DNA from: Chrysophaeum taylorii
Taxonomy: Eukaryota > Sar > Pelagophyceae > Pelagomonadales > Pelagomonadaceae
Length of the DNA: 64,000 nucleotides
NCBI GenBank assembly: GCA_029834535.1
Contig: JAQMWT010000057.1
Span: 1-64,000 of the forward strand
Direction: 5' to 3'
The notes beneath the pieces are model-generated. The model did no database searches, was not told the origin of the DNA, and was given only the letters and a program-made list of their open reading frames with translations. The translations under genes were made by a program, and so were the position numbers. Each line of letters opens with the position of its first letter. Positions within the stretch are counted from its first letter, which is position 1. Positions 47,252 through 57,556 of this stretch are shown here, in pieces.

Positions 47252-50045
47252 AGCCATCGATTGGTCGACTTGGGTGACGTACCGGAAGGACTTCGTAGTG
47301 TAAAAGTTCTACTAGTCTTGTACGTTCTACATTACTCTCAGGCTGGCTTTCCATCGTTCTCGGAATTCTTGGAAGTCGTCATTAGCAACGGCTCGCACGA
47401 CAAAATTCAAAATTGTCAACGGCTAGCATCGGAAAAAAAAAAAAAAAACATCGCGAAAGCGATTAGCGTGCACAAACATACCGAAGTATTGTATTTGTAC
47501 TAACAATTTCGTACGATTTGGCGTCTGTTTAGAGTTCGTTTCAGTATGACGACACCGCACACTAATCTATGGTCTCAAATGGTCTCTTTGCCTCCTGATT
47601 ATTAAATTTTATGTATGGGTATCCAGCCAAATCTAAAAAAGAAGAGAAGAATTATCAGTTAGAGGTGAAAAATGTCCGAGATTCTTCCCGACATGAAATG
47701 GATGGCTATGTTTGCCGTGAGTGTGGCCGGCGAGATATGCGGGCTGCCGCCGGTATGCACGGAAGGACGGTGTGCCGGGCTTGCGAGGATGGACGTTGTT
47801 ATTCCGACGTACCACGTTGATCTGTGCCGCGTGGAGATCCAACTGCGGTCGATCGAGAGGTTCAACGTGTGCGGAGTCCTAGGGGACATCCACCTGTTTT
47901 GGGTCGACGGCCGCGAGCCGGCCCCGCGAGCACCAAACAACACCGTTATCCATGAGGTCCAGCTCCACTGGTACAACTGGAAGGGCCAGCAAATTGCCAA
48001 GCTTGAAGCGTTCAAGTTTGTGAAAACAGAATGGTACCTTGTCTTGGACTCGAAGAACGTCTTCGTGGGACCCATCACACTCTCCGGCCTCTTCGCGTAC
48101 CAAAAATGGGCTCAGTACCCGTTGGGCGGAGGCACCCACGGGGGCTGGGACCTGGCGGCTGCCAAGGTGTTGGGACTTAGCGACACAAACTGTGTTATCG
48201 AGCCCTCGATTACGCCCCACATGATGCACCGGGCCCGCGTCAGTGCGCTCTTGGAGTTCTTGACGATGCGCGGTGGGATCGCCCAAGCGCTCCATGCGGG
48301 GGCAACGGAGTTCACACTTTACGAAGTTTTTGGCTTAGTCTCGAAGGACGGCGTCTTCGAGCCCTGGCGCGCCGTCGAAAATGTCGACCAATTGATGCCA
48401 GAGAATGTCCCACACAAGAGTGTTGTCTCCTGGACTCGCGTCGCGACCGACGCACGCGCTGCTCTCGAATTCGAGAAACGGCTGATGTCGATCGTCCGCG
48501 AGTTGGAGCTTGGCAACACAACGTCCAAAACACTCGTGCTCAGCTGGCACCACACGGGTGACCAAGGCCGCTTTCGCCACCTCTTCCAGGCGGCCTATCA
48601 AAATGCCGGAGTCATTGTCGGCGACACTCAGGTTGAAAACTACCATCGCTGCTTCAACGCCACGTGCCGCTGCCTCGAGTACGGCGAGCTTCAACAGAAG
48701 CGGCAATATGCTTGAACCAAGGCCGAACATCACCTGTTGGCTTCCTTTTCTCCCACATTTTTGCGCATGGGCGCTGTTTGCGAGGGACAAGCCTAGCTCG
48801 ATTACAAGTGTCCAGCCCTGGGCTCTCGTCGAGTACCATATACGGCCTTTTTTCTGGTACTCAGACTTGAGAAGACATCTTAATCGAGCCTCGTTGGTAT
48901 TCGTTGTATACTGATGTCCAGTAATGTGGCGATGGGGAGGAGAGAAGGGCCTGCACAGACAAAGGAGAACCTGCGTGGCCAGCAGGGAAGTCGACGTCGG
49001 CGAAGACGCAGGCAAGAATGGAAGATAGGCACTAAGAGGCGGGCAAGAGCGAGAGAAGGGAAGGAAGAGAGGAAGATGGAAAGAGGTGGGGTTGATGAAG
49101 AGGGGTTGGAAGGGTGAGGGGAGCGCGGGTTCCAAGAGCCCATCGAAAGAGGGTTGACCATCGAGCAGGCCCAAGGAGAACCGGCTCTCAGCGCGTGCGC
49201 GGCGCGTACTTCCCATCGTGGACAGCTCGAGGGTACGTCGGTAAGGATTAGCGATGGGACACATGGCGGGTGGTGCGCGAGCATGACCACGATGAATGGT
49301 GTTGCTGAGTGTGCGGAAAAGGCATGACTCAGTTGCGGAGTATGAATCGGCGGCGTTTCGAGCACCCACGTGTCACCAATCGCGATCAGCTAAGCGGTGA
49401 GCAACGAGGGAGATAAGGTCACGAAGAACGGTGCTTTTTCGCCGAAGTTGCGAACGACGAAGCCTTAACAGCCGGGGTAGCCTTGGAGGCGCAGTTGGAC
49501 AGATCCAGGGGCATCATTGTTGCCAGGTAGGCCAGCATGCGCGCAAAGGTCGCGAGCACGGCGGGCGTATTGGGGCGCAACGAGGAACGCGTGGTAGTCG
49601 ACAGCGCCGGGTTGGCACGCGACTGCTGGGTAGTTGTTCTGAGATCAAGCGATTGTCTTGACATCTGCGATTCGGTGTTCTTTGCGAGTCGGGTGCGTCT
49701 AAAGGAAGTCGGGGACCATGCGTTTCCGACCGACTGGGGTCGTGACCGCGGTGGCCAAGCGACGCCGCCGATTAGCAGCAACCGGGAGGGCAGAGGTCAA
49801 CACAAGAAACGGCTCGAGATGGTACGGGATGCGCGCCTCCGTGAAGAGGTCGGCCAGCTTGAGGTCGGCCATCTTTCAGAGGACCGGGTCGTCCGACTGT
49901 CGAGTGGGAGTTGTGGCTGACAAGCAGGGTGGAGTTGTACAACAGGATGTGTCCATGGGGATCAATCGCGTTTGGCGGCGGCAGGTCCTTGATCAGTACA
50001 CGAACAAGACCAGCGAGAGTTGGTTGTGGTGCATGAAGGATGACA
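47252..50045 (+). repeat. Tandem segmental duplication, unit 2 (with DUF6492 copy 3)
   Basis: Homologous to 44370-47250 over most of its length, including the upstream flank (a TTTCCATCGTTCTCGGAATT stretch), gene and 3' flank. It contains a run of 16 A at about 47433. Ends near TTGGTTGTGGTGC. Confidence 0.8.
47672..48715 (+). CDS. DUF6492-like glycosyltransferase, copy 3
   Basis: 347 residues, ATG at 47672 (MSEILPDMKWMAMFAVSVAG). It matches copy 2 throughout, and its 3' half is closer to copy 1 (KRLMSIVRELELGNTTSKTLVLSWHHTGDQG). Unique changes cluster at about residues 145-200 (YPLGGGTHGGWDLAAAKVLGL), so recombination or conversion between copies is likely. It has the intact GAAAAC at the site where copy 1 is frame-shifted. 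Confidence 0.8.
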   Translation: MSEILPDMKWMAMFAVSVAGEICGLPPVCTEGRCAGLARMDVVIPTYHVDLCRVEIQLRSIERFNVCGVLGDIHLFWVDGREPAPRAPNNTVIHEVQLHWYNWKGQQIAKLEAFKFVKTEWYLVLDSKNVFVGPITLSGLFAYQKWAQYPLGGGTHGGWDLAAAKVLGLSDTNCVIEPSITPHMMHRARVSALLEFLTMRGGIAQALHAGATEFTLYEVFGLVSKDGVFEPWRAVENVDQLMPENVPHKSVVSWTRVATDARAALEFEKRLMSIVRELELGNTTSKTLVLSWHHTGDQGRFRHLFQAAYQNAGVIVGDTQVENYHRCFNATCRCLEYGELQQKRQYA

Positions 50046-50164
50046 TTGTGTGTTGTTTTGTGGGATGTGCATGACGTGCGTAGGTAGTAGGTATGCGGGT
50101 TGGGTTGAGTGTGCCCCAAAGTTTCGTAATACCAGTTGCAAAACGGCGCTCCTCCACACCCCCC

Positions 50165-50194
50165 CCCCCTCTTAGCAGTCGACATTTAAAGACA
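50165..50194 (+). mobile_element. Minimal non-LTR 3'-end insertion
   Basis: A C run, CTCTTAGCAGTCGACATTTAAA, then GACACACC. It matches the conserved 3' end and sits just upstream of the next gene. A short CACACC/ACACACC repeat flanks it. Confidence 0.7.
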
Positions 50195-50209
50195 CACCTC
50201 AGCGCATCT

Positions 50210-51309
50210 ATGCCGCGGAGACGTCCGAATCGCAGACCGCAGTGGTTGATCGCGTTGGGGTGCCTCGCCGTGTTGAGCGGTGTGACGCGATGGGTCCTGC
50301 ACCACGAGGTGGCGGTGGCGGTGGAGTTGAGCGGGGAGGTGCGGACGTTGGAGGCGGTGCTGCCGTCGTGGGACGAGCATCTGCTACCGTCGCTGCGACG
50401 AATCGGCGCCGTGGACGTGTTCGCGGCGTGCGTGGACTCAGCCGAGGCGGCCCGCGCCAAGGAGCTCCTCGTCGGCCGGTTCCGGCGCGTCCGCGTCGGC
50501 ATTCGGCGAGCGCTGCCCGAGCGGGCGTCGAACGGCGTCGTGCCGTTGTTCGACGAACGGCCGCGGGACTGGCGAGTGCGAGCCGCGCCCGGCGTCGTCC
50601 CGCTCCGGCCCGCCATCGGGTGGCTCTGGCAGTGTCGCGGGATCGAGGCTGCATCGGCGCTGCGGCGATTGACGCGGAACTACGCGCTCGTAGTGCGGTC
50701 GCGCTTCGACCTCGAGCGAGTGAATTATTTGACGACGGAATTCTACGCCCGGGTTTAGGTTCGAGAGCTCGATCCCGACGCCCGATCTTCCCGGGACTAT
50801 ATTCGTTCCCGCGGCTCAGAGTCACGGCGGTGTCAACGACAAGTGCGTCGTCGTCGTCCTCCTCCGTACGGCGTCCTAGCGATCGCCGCTGCCGCGTATT
50901 ATAAAGGTTCGCCGTCGGCGACCCGGACTCCCTCTCGCGGTACGCTCGGCTCTTCGACGTGCTTTGTGCGTGGTTCCCTCCTGCGACTCGATGATGACGA
51001 CGACGGCGACTCTTTTTTTTCCGCAGCGCGCGCCGACCCCGCGTCGTCGGAGGCTGCTCGGGCCGCGCGGTGCCCGGTCGAAGGCTACGTCGTTCAAGTT
51101 GGCCGTGTTTCCGCTCCCCTTCCTCACCGCCCCCGCAGGCCGAATTGTGCCTCGCCTGGCACCTCGAGCGCGAGCAGGTTCTCGTCCAAAGGCGGAGAGA
51201 CGTTCGGGTCCGCCCGCTGCGCCCCGACGGCTCTCTCTCGCCGACGCGCCGACGACGGCTCTCCCTAGGACCGTTGACGTTCCCGAGCCTCGCTAACTCA
51301 TCCTCCTAA
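50210..51309 (+). CDS. Type II membrane glycosyltransferase-like protein (DUF7796-like), multi-exon
   Basis: Exon 1 starts at an ATG at 50210 and has a signal anchor (WLIALGCLAVLSGVTRWVL), then VAVELSGEVRTLEAVLPSW and VVRSRFDLERV. Together these fit the SG-R-TF start and the IR-R-D motif of a eukaryotic glycosyltransferase-like family. Later pieces: IPTPDLPGTIFVPA and HGGVNDK, then, after a 64-bp GT-AG intron (50843-50906), FAVGDPDSLSRYARLFDVL, and finally, after an acceptor at 51138, AELCLAWHLEREQVL to a TAA at 51309. The joins near 50750 and in 50960-51138 are uncertain; a further intron with acceptor CTCTTTTTTTTCCGCAG is likely. Golgi location is inferred. Confidence 0.65.
50843..50906 (+). 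other. Spliceosomal intron of the glycosyltransferase-like gene
   Basis: Donor GTGCGTCG, acceptor TATTATAAAG. Removal joins GGVNDK to FAVGDPDS in one frame, fitting the family's ND-FA-G motif; without removal the frame stops. Confidence 0.8.
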
Positions 51310-51348
51310 AGCAGGTGACGTCGGCTCCTTCGTAGCAGAAGAAGGGCT

Positions 51349-51380
<32 letters not shown>

Positions 51381-51385
51381 TGTCT
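51310..51385. repeat. CGT trinucleotide microsatellite
   Basis: A run of about ten CGT units near 51352-51382 between convergent genes. Confidence 0.8.
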
Positions 51386-52522
51386 TCAGAAGGCGGTCGC
51401 GTCTCTGTAATCGACGGCGAAATCGAGGACTCTTCGGAGGATGATGCCGCCGAGGTGGTCGCCGAGGCCGACCGTAAGGACCCAAGCCAGGAAACGGGCG
51501 TGGGGCGGGGCCGCGGGGGCGACGAGGGCGCGGTCGCGGTTCAAGAGCCAGAGGAGTTTGACGTAGGCGAGGCGGGCCTCGCGGAGCCAGTGGCGGCGCC
51601 AGGCCTCAAAGTCGCCGTGGCGCTCGACGGCGTCGAGGAAGCGGACCATGGCCTCCTTGTCCTCGGAAGGGTTGTCGCGGGCGAAGAGGGCGAGTCGCGA
51701 AACGAGGGTCGATAGGTCGTGGCGCCAGAACGAAAGGGTGCGGCGCCGGAGCGTCGGGGATTGCCACGGCAATGCCGGAACGCCCCGGCGGAAGGAGGAG
51801 CGTCGTCGCAGCCAGGCGCGGCACAAGACGGAAGCGGCCGCGTTCGATCGAGTCTTGGCCGCGAGCAAAAGCATGACGACGTCGACGCGTCCGGTCGCGA
51901 CCGCGTTGACGATGGCGCTCTGGGGACCGTTAGGAAGGGTCGCGAGAATCGAGGCCTCGATGATATCGGCGGAAATATCGCCGCGGCCGCGAGCCGCGGC
52001 GATGGCTAGGGCTTCCCGAAGCCTCTCGATAGACGCGGCGCGCGCGTCGAGGATCGCGCGGCAAGCGTCCCGGTTCCCCCGCTCGGTCGCGGCCAGGAGC
52101 GCGAGCCCCGCCGAGTCGAGGGTCGCGGGCTCGGCGAGCAACCGCCGGACCACGGCGCCGGAGCCCTGCGCGGCGGCGAACTCTAGCGCCGTCTCGCCTC
52201 GCGCGTCGGCGCGGGTCGGGTCGGCGCCCGCGAGGATTGCGCGGTCGACCCCGCCGCACTCGCCTCTGCGGACCGCCTCCTCGAGCTCGAGGGGCGGGCA
52301 GTAGTGCGCCCAGCGGTGCTTTTCGCACAAGACCGCCGTGCACACGCGGCACCACCGCGACCCGAGCCGGTGCAATAGCAAGGTCCGCGACTGGGCCTCC
52401 TCGCGCATGCGCTTGTCGAACGCGCGCCGATTGCAGCAGCTGCACGTCAGCTGGCGTAGGTTCCCCTGCAGCACCACGACGGCGAGGCTACTCTCGGACC
52501 ACTTCCTGGATCCGGGGACCAT
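51386..52522 (-). CDS. Ankyrin-repeat protein with N-terminal Cys-rich region
   Basis: 378 residues, ATG at 52522. The N-terminus has a Cys/His cluster (CSCCNRR, WCRVC, CEKHRWAHYC) likely to bind zinc. Ankyrin-type repeats follow at about 85-230: AILAGADPTRADARGETALEFAAAQGSGAVVRRLL and IVNAVATGRVDVVMLLLAA. The C-terminal 130 residues (RRTLSFWRHDLSTLVSRLALFA and later) are unassigned. Ankyrin repeats mediate protein binding; partner unknown. It converges with the glycosyltransferase-like gene and lies about 100 bp beyond the kinesin stop on the same strand. Confidence 0.75.
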   Translation of the reverse strand: MVPGSRKWSESSLAVVVLQGNLRQLTCSCCNRRAFDKRMREEAQSRTLLLHRLGSRWCRVCTAVLCEKHRWAHYCPPLELEEAVRRGECGGVDRAILAGADPTRADARGETALEFAAAQGSGAVVRRLLAEPATLDSAGLALLAATERGNRDACRAILDARAASIERLREALAIAAARGRGDISADIIEASILATLPNGPQSAIVNAVATGRVDVVMLLLAAKTRSNAAASVLCRAWLRRRSSFRRGVPALPWQSPTLRRRTLSFWRHDLSTLVSRLALFARDNPSEDKEAMVRFLDAVERHGDFEAWRRHWLREARLAYVKLLWLLNRDRALVAPAAPPHARFLAWVLTVGLGDHLGGIILRRVLDFAVDYRDATAF

Positions 52523-52619
52523 TCTTCTGATTAAAACTTCTTCTCCAAGAAGATAGCTCTAGCGAGGGGGTCGGTCGGTCAAAGGGGTCGTTTTCGTTTT
52601 TGTTTCCTTTCTTTCTTCT

Positions 52620-55600
52620 TCAGCAGTTGGATAATTCGCGGAGGGGCACCCCGAAGGAAGAGGAGGAAGAGGGCGAGGGCGTCTTGCGTGATGTAGTGGG
52701 TGTGGGGACGAGATGATGATTCGCGCGCGCGTCGGTGGCTGCTTTCTGCGCGAACCAGGCCGCGACAAGGCCGTCCTTCGGGTCGGTGGGAACGAAGTCC
52801 AGATCGATGTGCGGGGGCAAGTCGGGGGCGCGCGTGTCGGGGTCGACGGCACGGGTCGCCATGGCGGCGGCGTGCGCGTTCGCTTGGGCGTCGACGGCGG
52901 ACAGGTCCGAAGCGACGAGGTCCGCAGCGGCGCGGGCCTCCTTTAAAAGGTTAGTCGAGCACGAGGCCGCGACGGCTCGGCGAACGTCGAGGTCCTCGGC
53001 GACGCGGCTTCGGAGGTCGTCGCGGGCGTCGATCGCCGCGCGTTCGTGTTGGTCGGCCGCCGCGACGCGGGTCTCCTCGAATGTCGTCGCGCGCGTCGCG
53101 AGGTTCGTCCTCACGTCGTCCGCGCGCGCGACGACTTCTCGCGCGGCGTCGGACGCGTCGCGGGCCAGGCAGTCAGAACCATCGAGAAGCGATTCTCGCG
53201 CTGCGTCGAAGTCGGAAGACGCGGGGAACGAGACGCGCGCGAGAGCCGTCGCCGAAGTTTTCGCGAACTCGTCGATGGAGGCGCGCGAGGCCGCGGCCAT
53301 TTCTGCCGTCGACTCGGCGAGGCGCGAGAGCTTGGCCGCGCGCTCGGTCTCGTCGCTCTCGCATTCGAGCGCCGCGCTCGCGAATCTCGCGACGTCTTCG
53401 GCGCGCGCGCGGTCGGCCTCTTCGCGCGAACGCGCGAGTTCGGCGTCGATGAGCCGGGTAACGGCCTCCCGCAGGCGCGCGGCCGACGCCTCGAGCCGCC
53501 GCTCCCGAGCCTCGTGGGCCTCGGCGCGCCGCTTTTCCTCGCGCGCGAAGAGCTGTCGCCGCGCCTCGGCCGTCCGCGCGTCCTCGGCGACCGCGGGCTC
53601 GAGCGCGTTCTCGGTCAGCGTATTCGCGAGCGCCGCGACGCGGTCCGTCGAGGCCGCCGCCCGAGCGGGAATTTCTGTCGACGCTTCTCTGGCGACGGCG
53701 TTCCGCGCGGATTCGGACGCCTCGGAAAGCGCCAAAGTCGCCGCCGCCGCTTTTGAGGCCTTGATGGCGAGCGCTTGGACCCCCCGGTCCACGCGGCCCG
53801 CGCAGTCCGACGCGAGCGCGGCGACGCGCGCGCCGTCGGCCCGCAGCAGCGCGGCCTCGGCCGCGGCGTCGGCTCGCGCGCGGTCCGCGAGACGCGCGCT
53901 CCGGTCGGCTACGTCGCTCATCGCCGCGTCGACGCCGGCGCCGAGGTTATGGAGGAGCCCGTCGACTTTCGCGGCCGCGTCCTCGAGGGTTGTCGCGTGG
54001 GCCTCGATCGACCTCGCGAGCCGCGCGCCAACCCCGCGCGCCGCGGCGGTCGCGCCGTCGGCGACCTCGGCCGCGGTCGACGCGTCGGTCGCGAGGTCTC
54101 GAGCCCGGCTCTCGAGCTCGGAGAGCGCCCTCCCGAGGACCTCGCGGCACCCGACAAAGGCGGTCGCGAGCTCGCGCCCCGTCGCCACCAGCTTGGCCTC
54201 GGCCCCCCGGAGCTCGGTTTCGACGTGGGCCGTGGCCTCGTGCATCGCGCGCTCGTCGCGCAAAGCTCGCGCCGTCGCCGCGATATCCGTCCGCGCCTCC
54301 CCGAGCTCGCGGTCGCGCGCCTCGAGCTGCCTCAGGAGCCCCTTGTTCTCGAGGACCCGCTCGCGGTTTTCGTCGCGCGCCGCCGCGAGCGCCGCCTGGA
54401 GCTCGTCGGCCTCGTGGCGCCGGCTCGACAACTCGTCCTGCAGCTCGTCCCACTTGTCGCTCGGCACGAGCATCCCGCCGTTCTTCTCGCGCTGCAGCCG
54501 AAGGAGCTTGTGGAGCTCGTCCACCTCGTGCGAAATCGACTTGAGGACCGCCTTCCCGTGGTATCGAGCGCGCTGCTCGGGGGTGTTCTTGATGCTCCGA
54601 GCCCGCTGCGCGTACTGCAACGTCGACACCGTCTCGTCCGCGCCGTCCTTGCACGGCGACACGGTAGCGATGAGCGTCGTCTTCGCCTTGCCCCCCAGCG
54701 AATCTTGAAGCAGCCGCGTGAGCTTGGAGTCGCGGTACGGCACGTACGCCGATTCGCTCTTCGGAGACGTCAACGTCGTGATCACCCGCCCGAGCGTCAG
54801 CAGCGACTGGTTGATCGCGCCCGCCTCGGCGCGACGCGTTCCCGTGCTCGCGCCCGACCTCCCGGCGCACTCCGACCCCGCGAGGTCCACCAAGTTCAGC
54901 TGCCCGTTCACGACGAGCTCCCTTCCGTCGTCGGCGATCGACCGCGTGCACGCCTTGAGGCAAAATATCACGTGGGACCTCGACGACTTGTCGTTGCACA
55001 TGGTCGCCGCGACCTTGCGCGCCCTCGACCCGCGACGCAACGCGCCGATGCACTCCTCCACCGTCTCGCACATCACCTCCTCGAGGTTCGCGCACTGCAC
55101 CACGCCCTCGCTAGTCTCAAACAGCCGGAGCTCCTTGCTGTTGTTACTACCGTTGATCCCCGCGGCCGCCGCGCTCGTCGGCGTCGACCGCGCCGCGCTC
55201 CCGAACGCCGGCGACCGCTTCTTTCCTCCTCCTCCTCCTCCTCCTCCTTTGTCCTCCACATCCGCGAGCAAGTCGGCGAGCTCCTCGTTGTAAACCTCGA
55301 GCGCCGACACGCGCACGCTGCAGTCCTTGCCGTCGAGCCGTTCGTAGATTTCGCGCGCCGCGCGCGGCACGATCCCCGCGTGCTCGTCGTCCGCGAGCGA
55401 CCCCTCGATCGTGTACGTCTTCCCCGTGCCCGTCTGGCCGTACGCGAAGATGGTCGCGTTATAGCCCTGCAGCATCTCCTCGACCACCGGCCGCACGACT
55501 TGATCGAAGATGTCCCGCTGCCCGGCGTAGGGCCCAAACGCCTTATCCACGTGAAACGCCTTCTCGGGCCCGCGCCCGTGGACGACCACCCGGTTCTGCC

Positions 55601-55709
55601 CCGCCGACACCACCTTGGGCGTTCTCCGCCGCTGTTCCTCGCTCGTCAACGGCCGCACCCGCACGGCCACGCTCAGGTTCACCGTCGTCGTCGCCGTCTC
55701 CTCGGGCAT
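52620..55709 (-). CDS. Kinesin-5 (BimC/Eg5-type) motor protein
   Basis: 1029 residues, ATG at 55709, intronless. N-terminal motor (about 8-375): VAVRVRPL, P-loop GQTGTGKT (91-98) within YNATIFAYGQTGTGKTYTIEG, switch I NDKSSRSH, switch II LVDLAGSE, then INQSLLTLGRVI and YVPYRDSKLTRLLQDSLGG. The neck (RARSIKNTPEQ) matches kinesin-5. A very Ala/Arg/Glu-rich stalk follows (about 385-950), then a short tail with TP sites (VPTPTTSRKTP) in the place of the BimC box. Kinesin-5 is a plus-end tetrameric motor that slides spindle microtubules apart in mitosis. An internal Gly run (about 155-165) lies in the motor's loop region. Confidence 0.9.
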   Translation of the reverse strand: MPEETATTTVNLSVAVRVRPLTSEEQRRRTPKVVSAGQNRVVVHGRGPEKAFHVDKAFGPYAGQRDIFDQVVRPVVEEMLQGYNATIFAYGQTGTGKTYTIEGSLADDEHAGIVPRAAREIYERLDGKDCSVRVSALEVYNEELADLLADVEDKGGGGGGGGKKRSPAFGSAARSTPTSAAAAGINGSNNSKELRLFETSEGVVQCANLEEVMCETVEECIGALRRGSRARKVAATMCNDKSSRSHVIFCLKACTRSIADDGRELVVNGQLNLVDLAGSECAGRSGASTGTRRAEAGAINQSLLTLGRVITTLTSPKSESAYVPYRDSKLTRLLQDSLGGKAKTTLIATVSPCKDGADETVSTLQYAQRARSIKNTPEQRARYHGKAVLKSISHEVDELHKLLRLQREKNGGMLVPSDKWDELQDELSSRRHEADELQAALAAARDENRERVLENKGLLRQLEARDRELGEARTDIAATARALRDERAMHEATAHVETELRGAEAKLVATGRELATAFVGCREVLGRALSELESRARDLATDASTAAEVADGATAAARGVGARLARSIEAHATTLEDAAAKVDGLLHNLGAGVDAAMSDVADRSARLADRARADAAAEAALLRADGARVAALASDCAGRVDRGVQALAIKASKAAAATLALSEASESARNAVAREASTEIPARAAASTDRVAALANTLTENALEPAVAEDARTAEARRQLFAREEKRRAEAHEARERRLEASAARLREAVTRLIDAELARSREEADRARAEDVARFASAALECESDETERAAKLSRLAESTAEMAAASRASIDEFAKTSATALARVSFPASSDFDAARESLLDGSDCLARDASDAAREVVARADDVRTNLATRATTFEETRVAAADQHERAAIDARDDLRSRVAEDLDVRRAVAASCSTNLLKEARAAADLVASDLSAVDAQANAHAAAMATRAVDPDTRAPDLPPHIDLDFVPTDPKDGLVAAWFAQKAATDARANHHLVPTPTTSRKTPSPSSSSSFGVPLRELSNC

Positions 55710-55825
55710 TGACTTTGAGATTATTGTCTTTTTCGACTTTCCGGCCCAAAACCAAAAACAACAACAACAACAACAACAACAACGGTTTTTTTTGGGCTAT
55801 GGGACCGTTGGAGGTGGTGGATTTG
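55710..55825. other. Kinesin upstream region with CAA repeat
   Basis: Contains CAA/AAC repeats at about 55755-55782 and a T run. The kinesin promoter and 5' UTR should lie here or reach into the M23 gene. Confidence 0.6.
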
Positions 55826-56946
55826 TCAGGGGGGGAGGCGCGGCCCACCACTCGCCGGCCCTGGGGACGGCCGAGGTGCCGTCGAGCCGGCGCAACGCGA
55901 ACGGCACCTACCGGTGCGGCGGTAATAACTCCTCGGGATTACATGCATCGAAACATGAACGAACACACGCACCGAGGGGGCGGCCTCGGCCCGGTCGAGG
56001 TGGAGCTCGAGGTGGAGGTGGGGCTCCGGGCAGAAACCGACGTCCCCCGAGCCACAGATCGGCTGGCCTTCCGCGACGCGGTCCCCCACACGGACAACCT
56101 CCGAGTTGGGCGCGACGTGGACGTACTCGGCGATCGCACCGTCGTCGAGCGCAACGACGACGCGGTTCCACTTGAAGAGTGCGGAGACGTGGATCGACGA
56201 GTCGACGTTGGCCGTTTCGACAGTCTCGACCGTTCCGGCGCCGACGGCGACGACCGTCGTGCCGACGTCGCACCGGAAGTCGACCGCGTGGTACACGGAC
56301 GCGTGGACGAAGTGCGACAGCATGCCGCCGGCGGCCTGCGTGCACAGAAACCGGGCGGGGCCGGCGAGCGGGAAGTAGTACGACGACGACGGCGCGCGAA
56401 GGGGGGGCTCCGGCGGCTCGACGAGATCGACCACGTCCGACGCGATCGTCTCCCGCCTGAGCGGCGTCGCGGCGCGCGACCAATCATCATCATCCGCACC
56501 CGACCGAGCCCTCGAGTTCGCACGCGTCGAGCTGCGTCCGCGCCGGGAGCGCGAGGGCGAGCGTCGTGCACCCACTCGCGCTCCGGGGGAGTGGTCCCGC
56601 GCGACCGAAAGCTTGGATGCCCGTCAACGAGATGTGATATGCTGCGGCGCTTCGCATGAGCCACACTGCCAAGACACAAACACGCCTCGGGGCCTCGTGC
56701 TAGCGTTGATCACGGTCAACACCCCGTCCTCAGGATCCACGGACAGGTCAGGCACGCTGTCGCCGGCCTCGAGCCTATGCACCACGCGAGGCACATCATC
56801 GAAGCCAACCGCGCCGCGCACCCGAAGTTTTTCTCGTCGAAGGCCTCGACGCTCAGAGCCCAGCCGCCGCACTCATCGGTGTCCCGGCGCGCGTCGAGGA
56901 CCACGCACCCGGGCGCGGCCTCGGCCACGAGGCCCGTTGTGCACAT
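55826..56946 (-). CDS. M23-family metallopeptidase-like protein
   Basis: The C-terminal peptidase domain reads YHAVDFRCDVGTTVVAVGAG (first His/Asp zinc ligands), VVVALDDGAIAEYVHVAP, VRVGDRVAEGQPICGSGDVG and PEPHLHLEL (the HxH motif). All core features of the LytM/M23 fold are visible. In bacteria these cut peptidoglycan peptides; a role in an alga is unknown. An upstream piece (56946-56624: CGGWALSVEAFDEK, then GFDDVPRVVHRLEAGDSVP) is probably the N-terminal domain. It shows one frame change in an A run at about 56830, and the link to the peptidase part at 56575-56640 is unclear. The peptidase frame alone lacks a convincing ATG. Confidence 0.7.
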
Positions 56947-57556
56947 CTTGTCGAGATCAACGGACGCACAGAATCATGGGGTGCAATAATCAGAGGAGCT
57001 GGTGTGTTTTCCGAGGCAAAAGATTATTATATTGAAGCGACCGACCGACACTTACTTTATTGCCGTCGTCGCCGGCGCAAACATCAAAATTTCGACCTAG
57101 ACAGATAGATCAATAAGGGGCATATAGATGATGGCTTCCAACGGTGATCGAGGCGTCGCTTGATTCCCTGCTGCTCGTACTCGTCCCTCGCACCCTCTAC
57201 CCCAATTGTGTGATTGACTCCTCCGTGATTCTGGACCGGCTCATGTCGGCCCGGGCTGGTAGTTAGCTCGTGAGTTAGTTCCAAAGTCGGCAGCGAGCCG
57301 CGGGATCGGTCGGTGCGCGGCGCTGGTGAAGAAGGAAAAGGTGGTGCCAGCGCCGGTGCTGGCGGCTCAAGAACTGGCAGAAGCGCAGGCGCGAGTGGAG
57401 GTGCAGTGCCATCGGCGATCGATTTGCGAGAGACTAAAAAATAATGAAAAGGATGATGTCACAAAAACCCCGCGACGCGTGACGACGTCAAGGTGGTGTC
57501 TCCGTCAGTCCCGTCCCCTTCAACGGAAACCTCGAGGAAAAAAAAAAGGGAAAATA
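56947..57556. other. Intergenic, with decayed AGTT-element copy
   Basis: At about 57160-57275, CTCGTCCCTCGCACCCTCTACCCC and TTGTGTGATTGA match the 3' part of the element at 42083-42489, ending in GGTAGTTAG. The transporter frame is open from 57326, but the first ATG is at 57557. Confidence 0.6.

Noticed and set aside
51352-51382. CGT repeat as a coding polyserine or polyarginine tract
   Set aside because: It lies between two convergent stops and is not part of a supported gene.
52735-55712. Very long plus-strand open frames opposite the kinesin gene (about 650 codons each)
   Set aside because: They are Arg/Ala/Ser-only shadows caused by high GC; the minus strand has an unmistakable kinesin motor.
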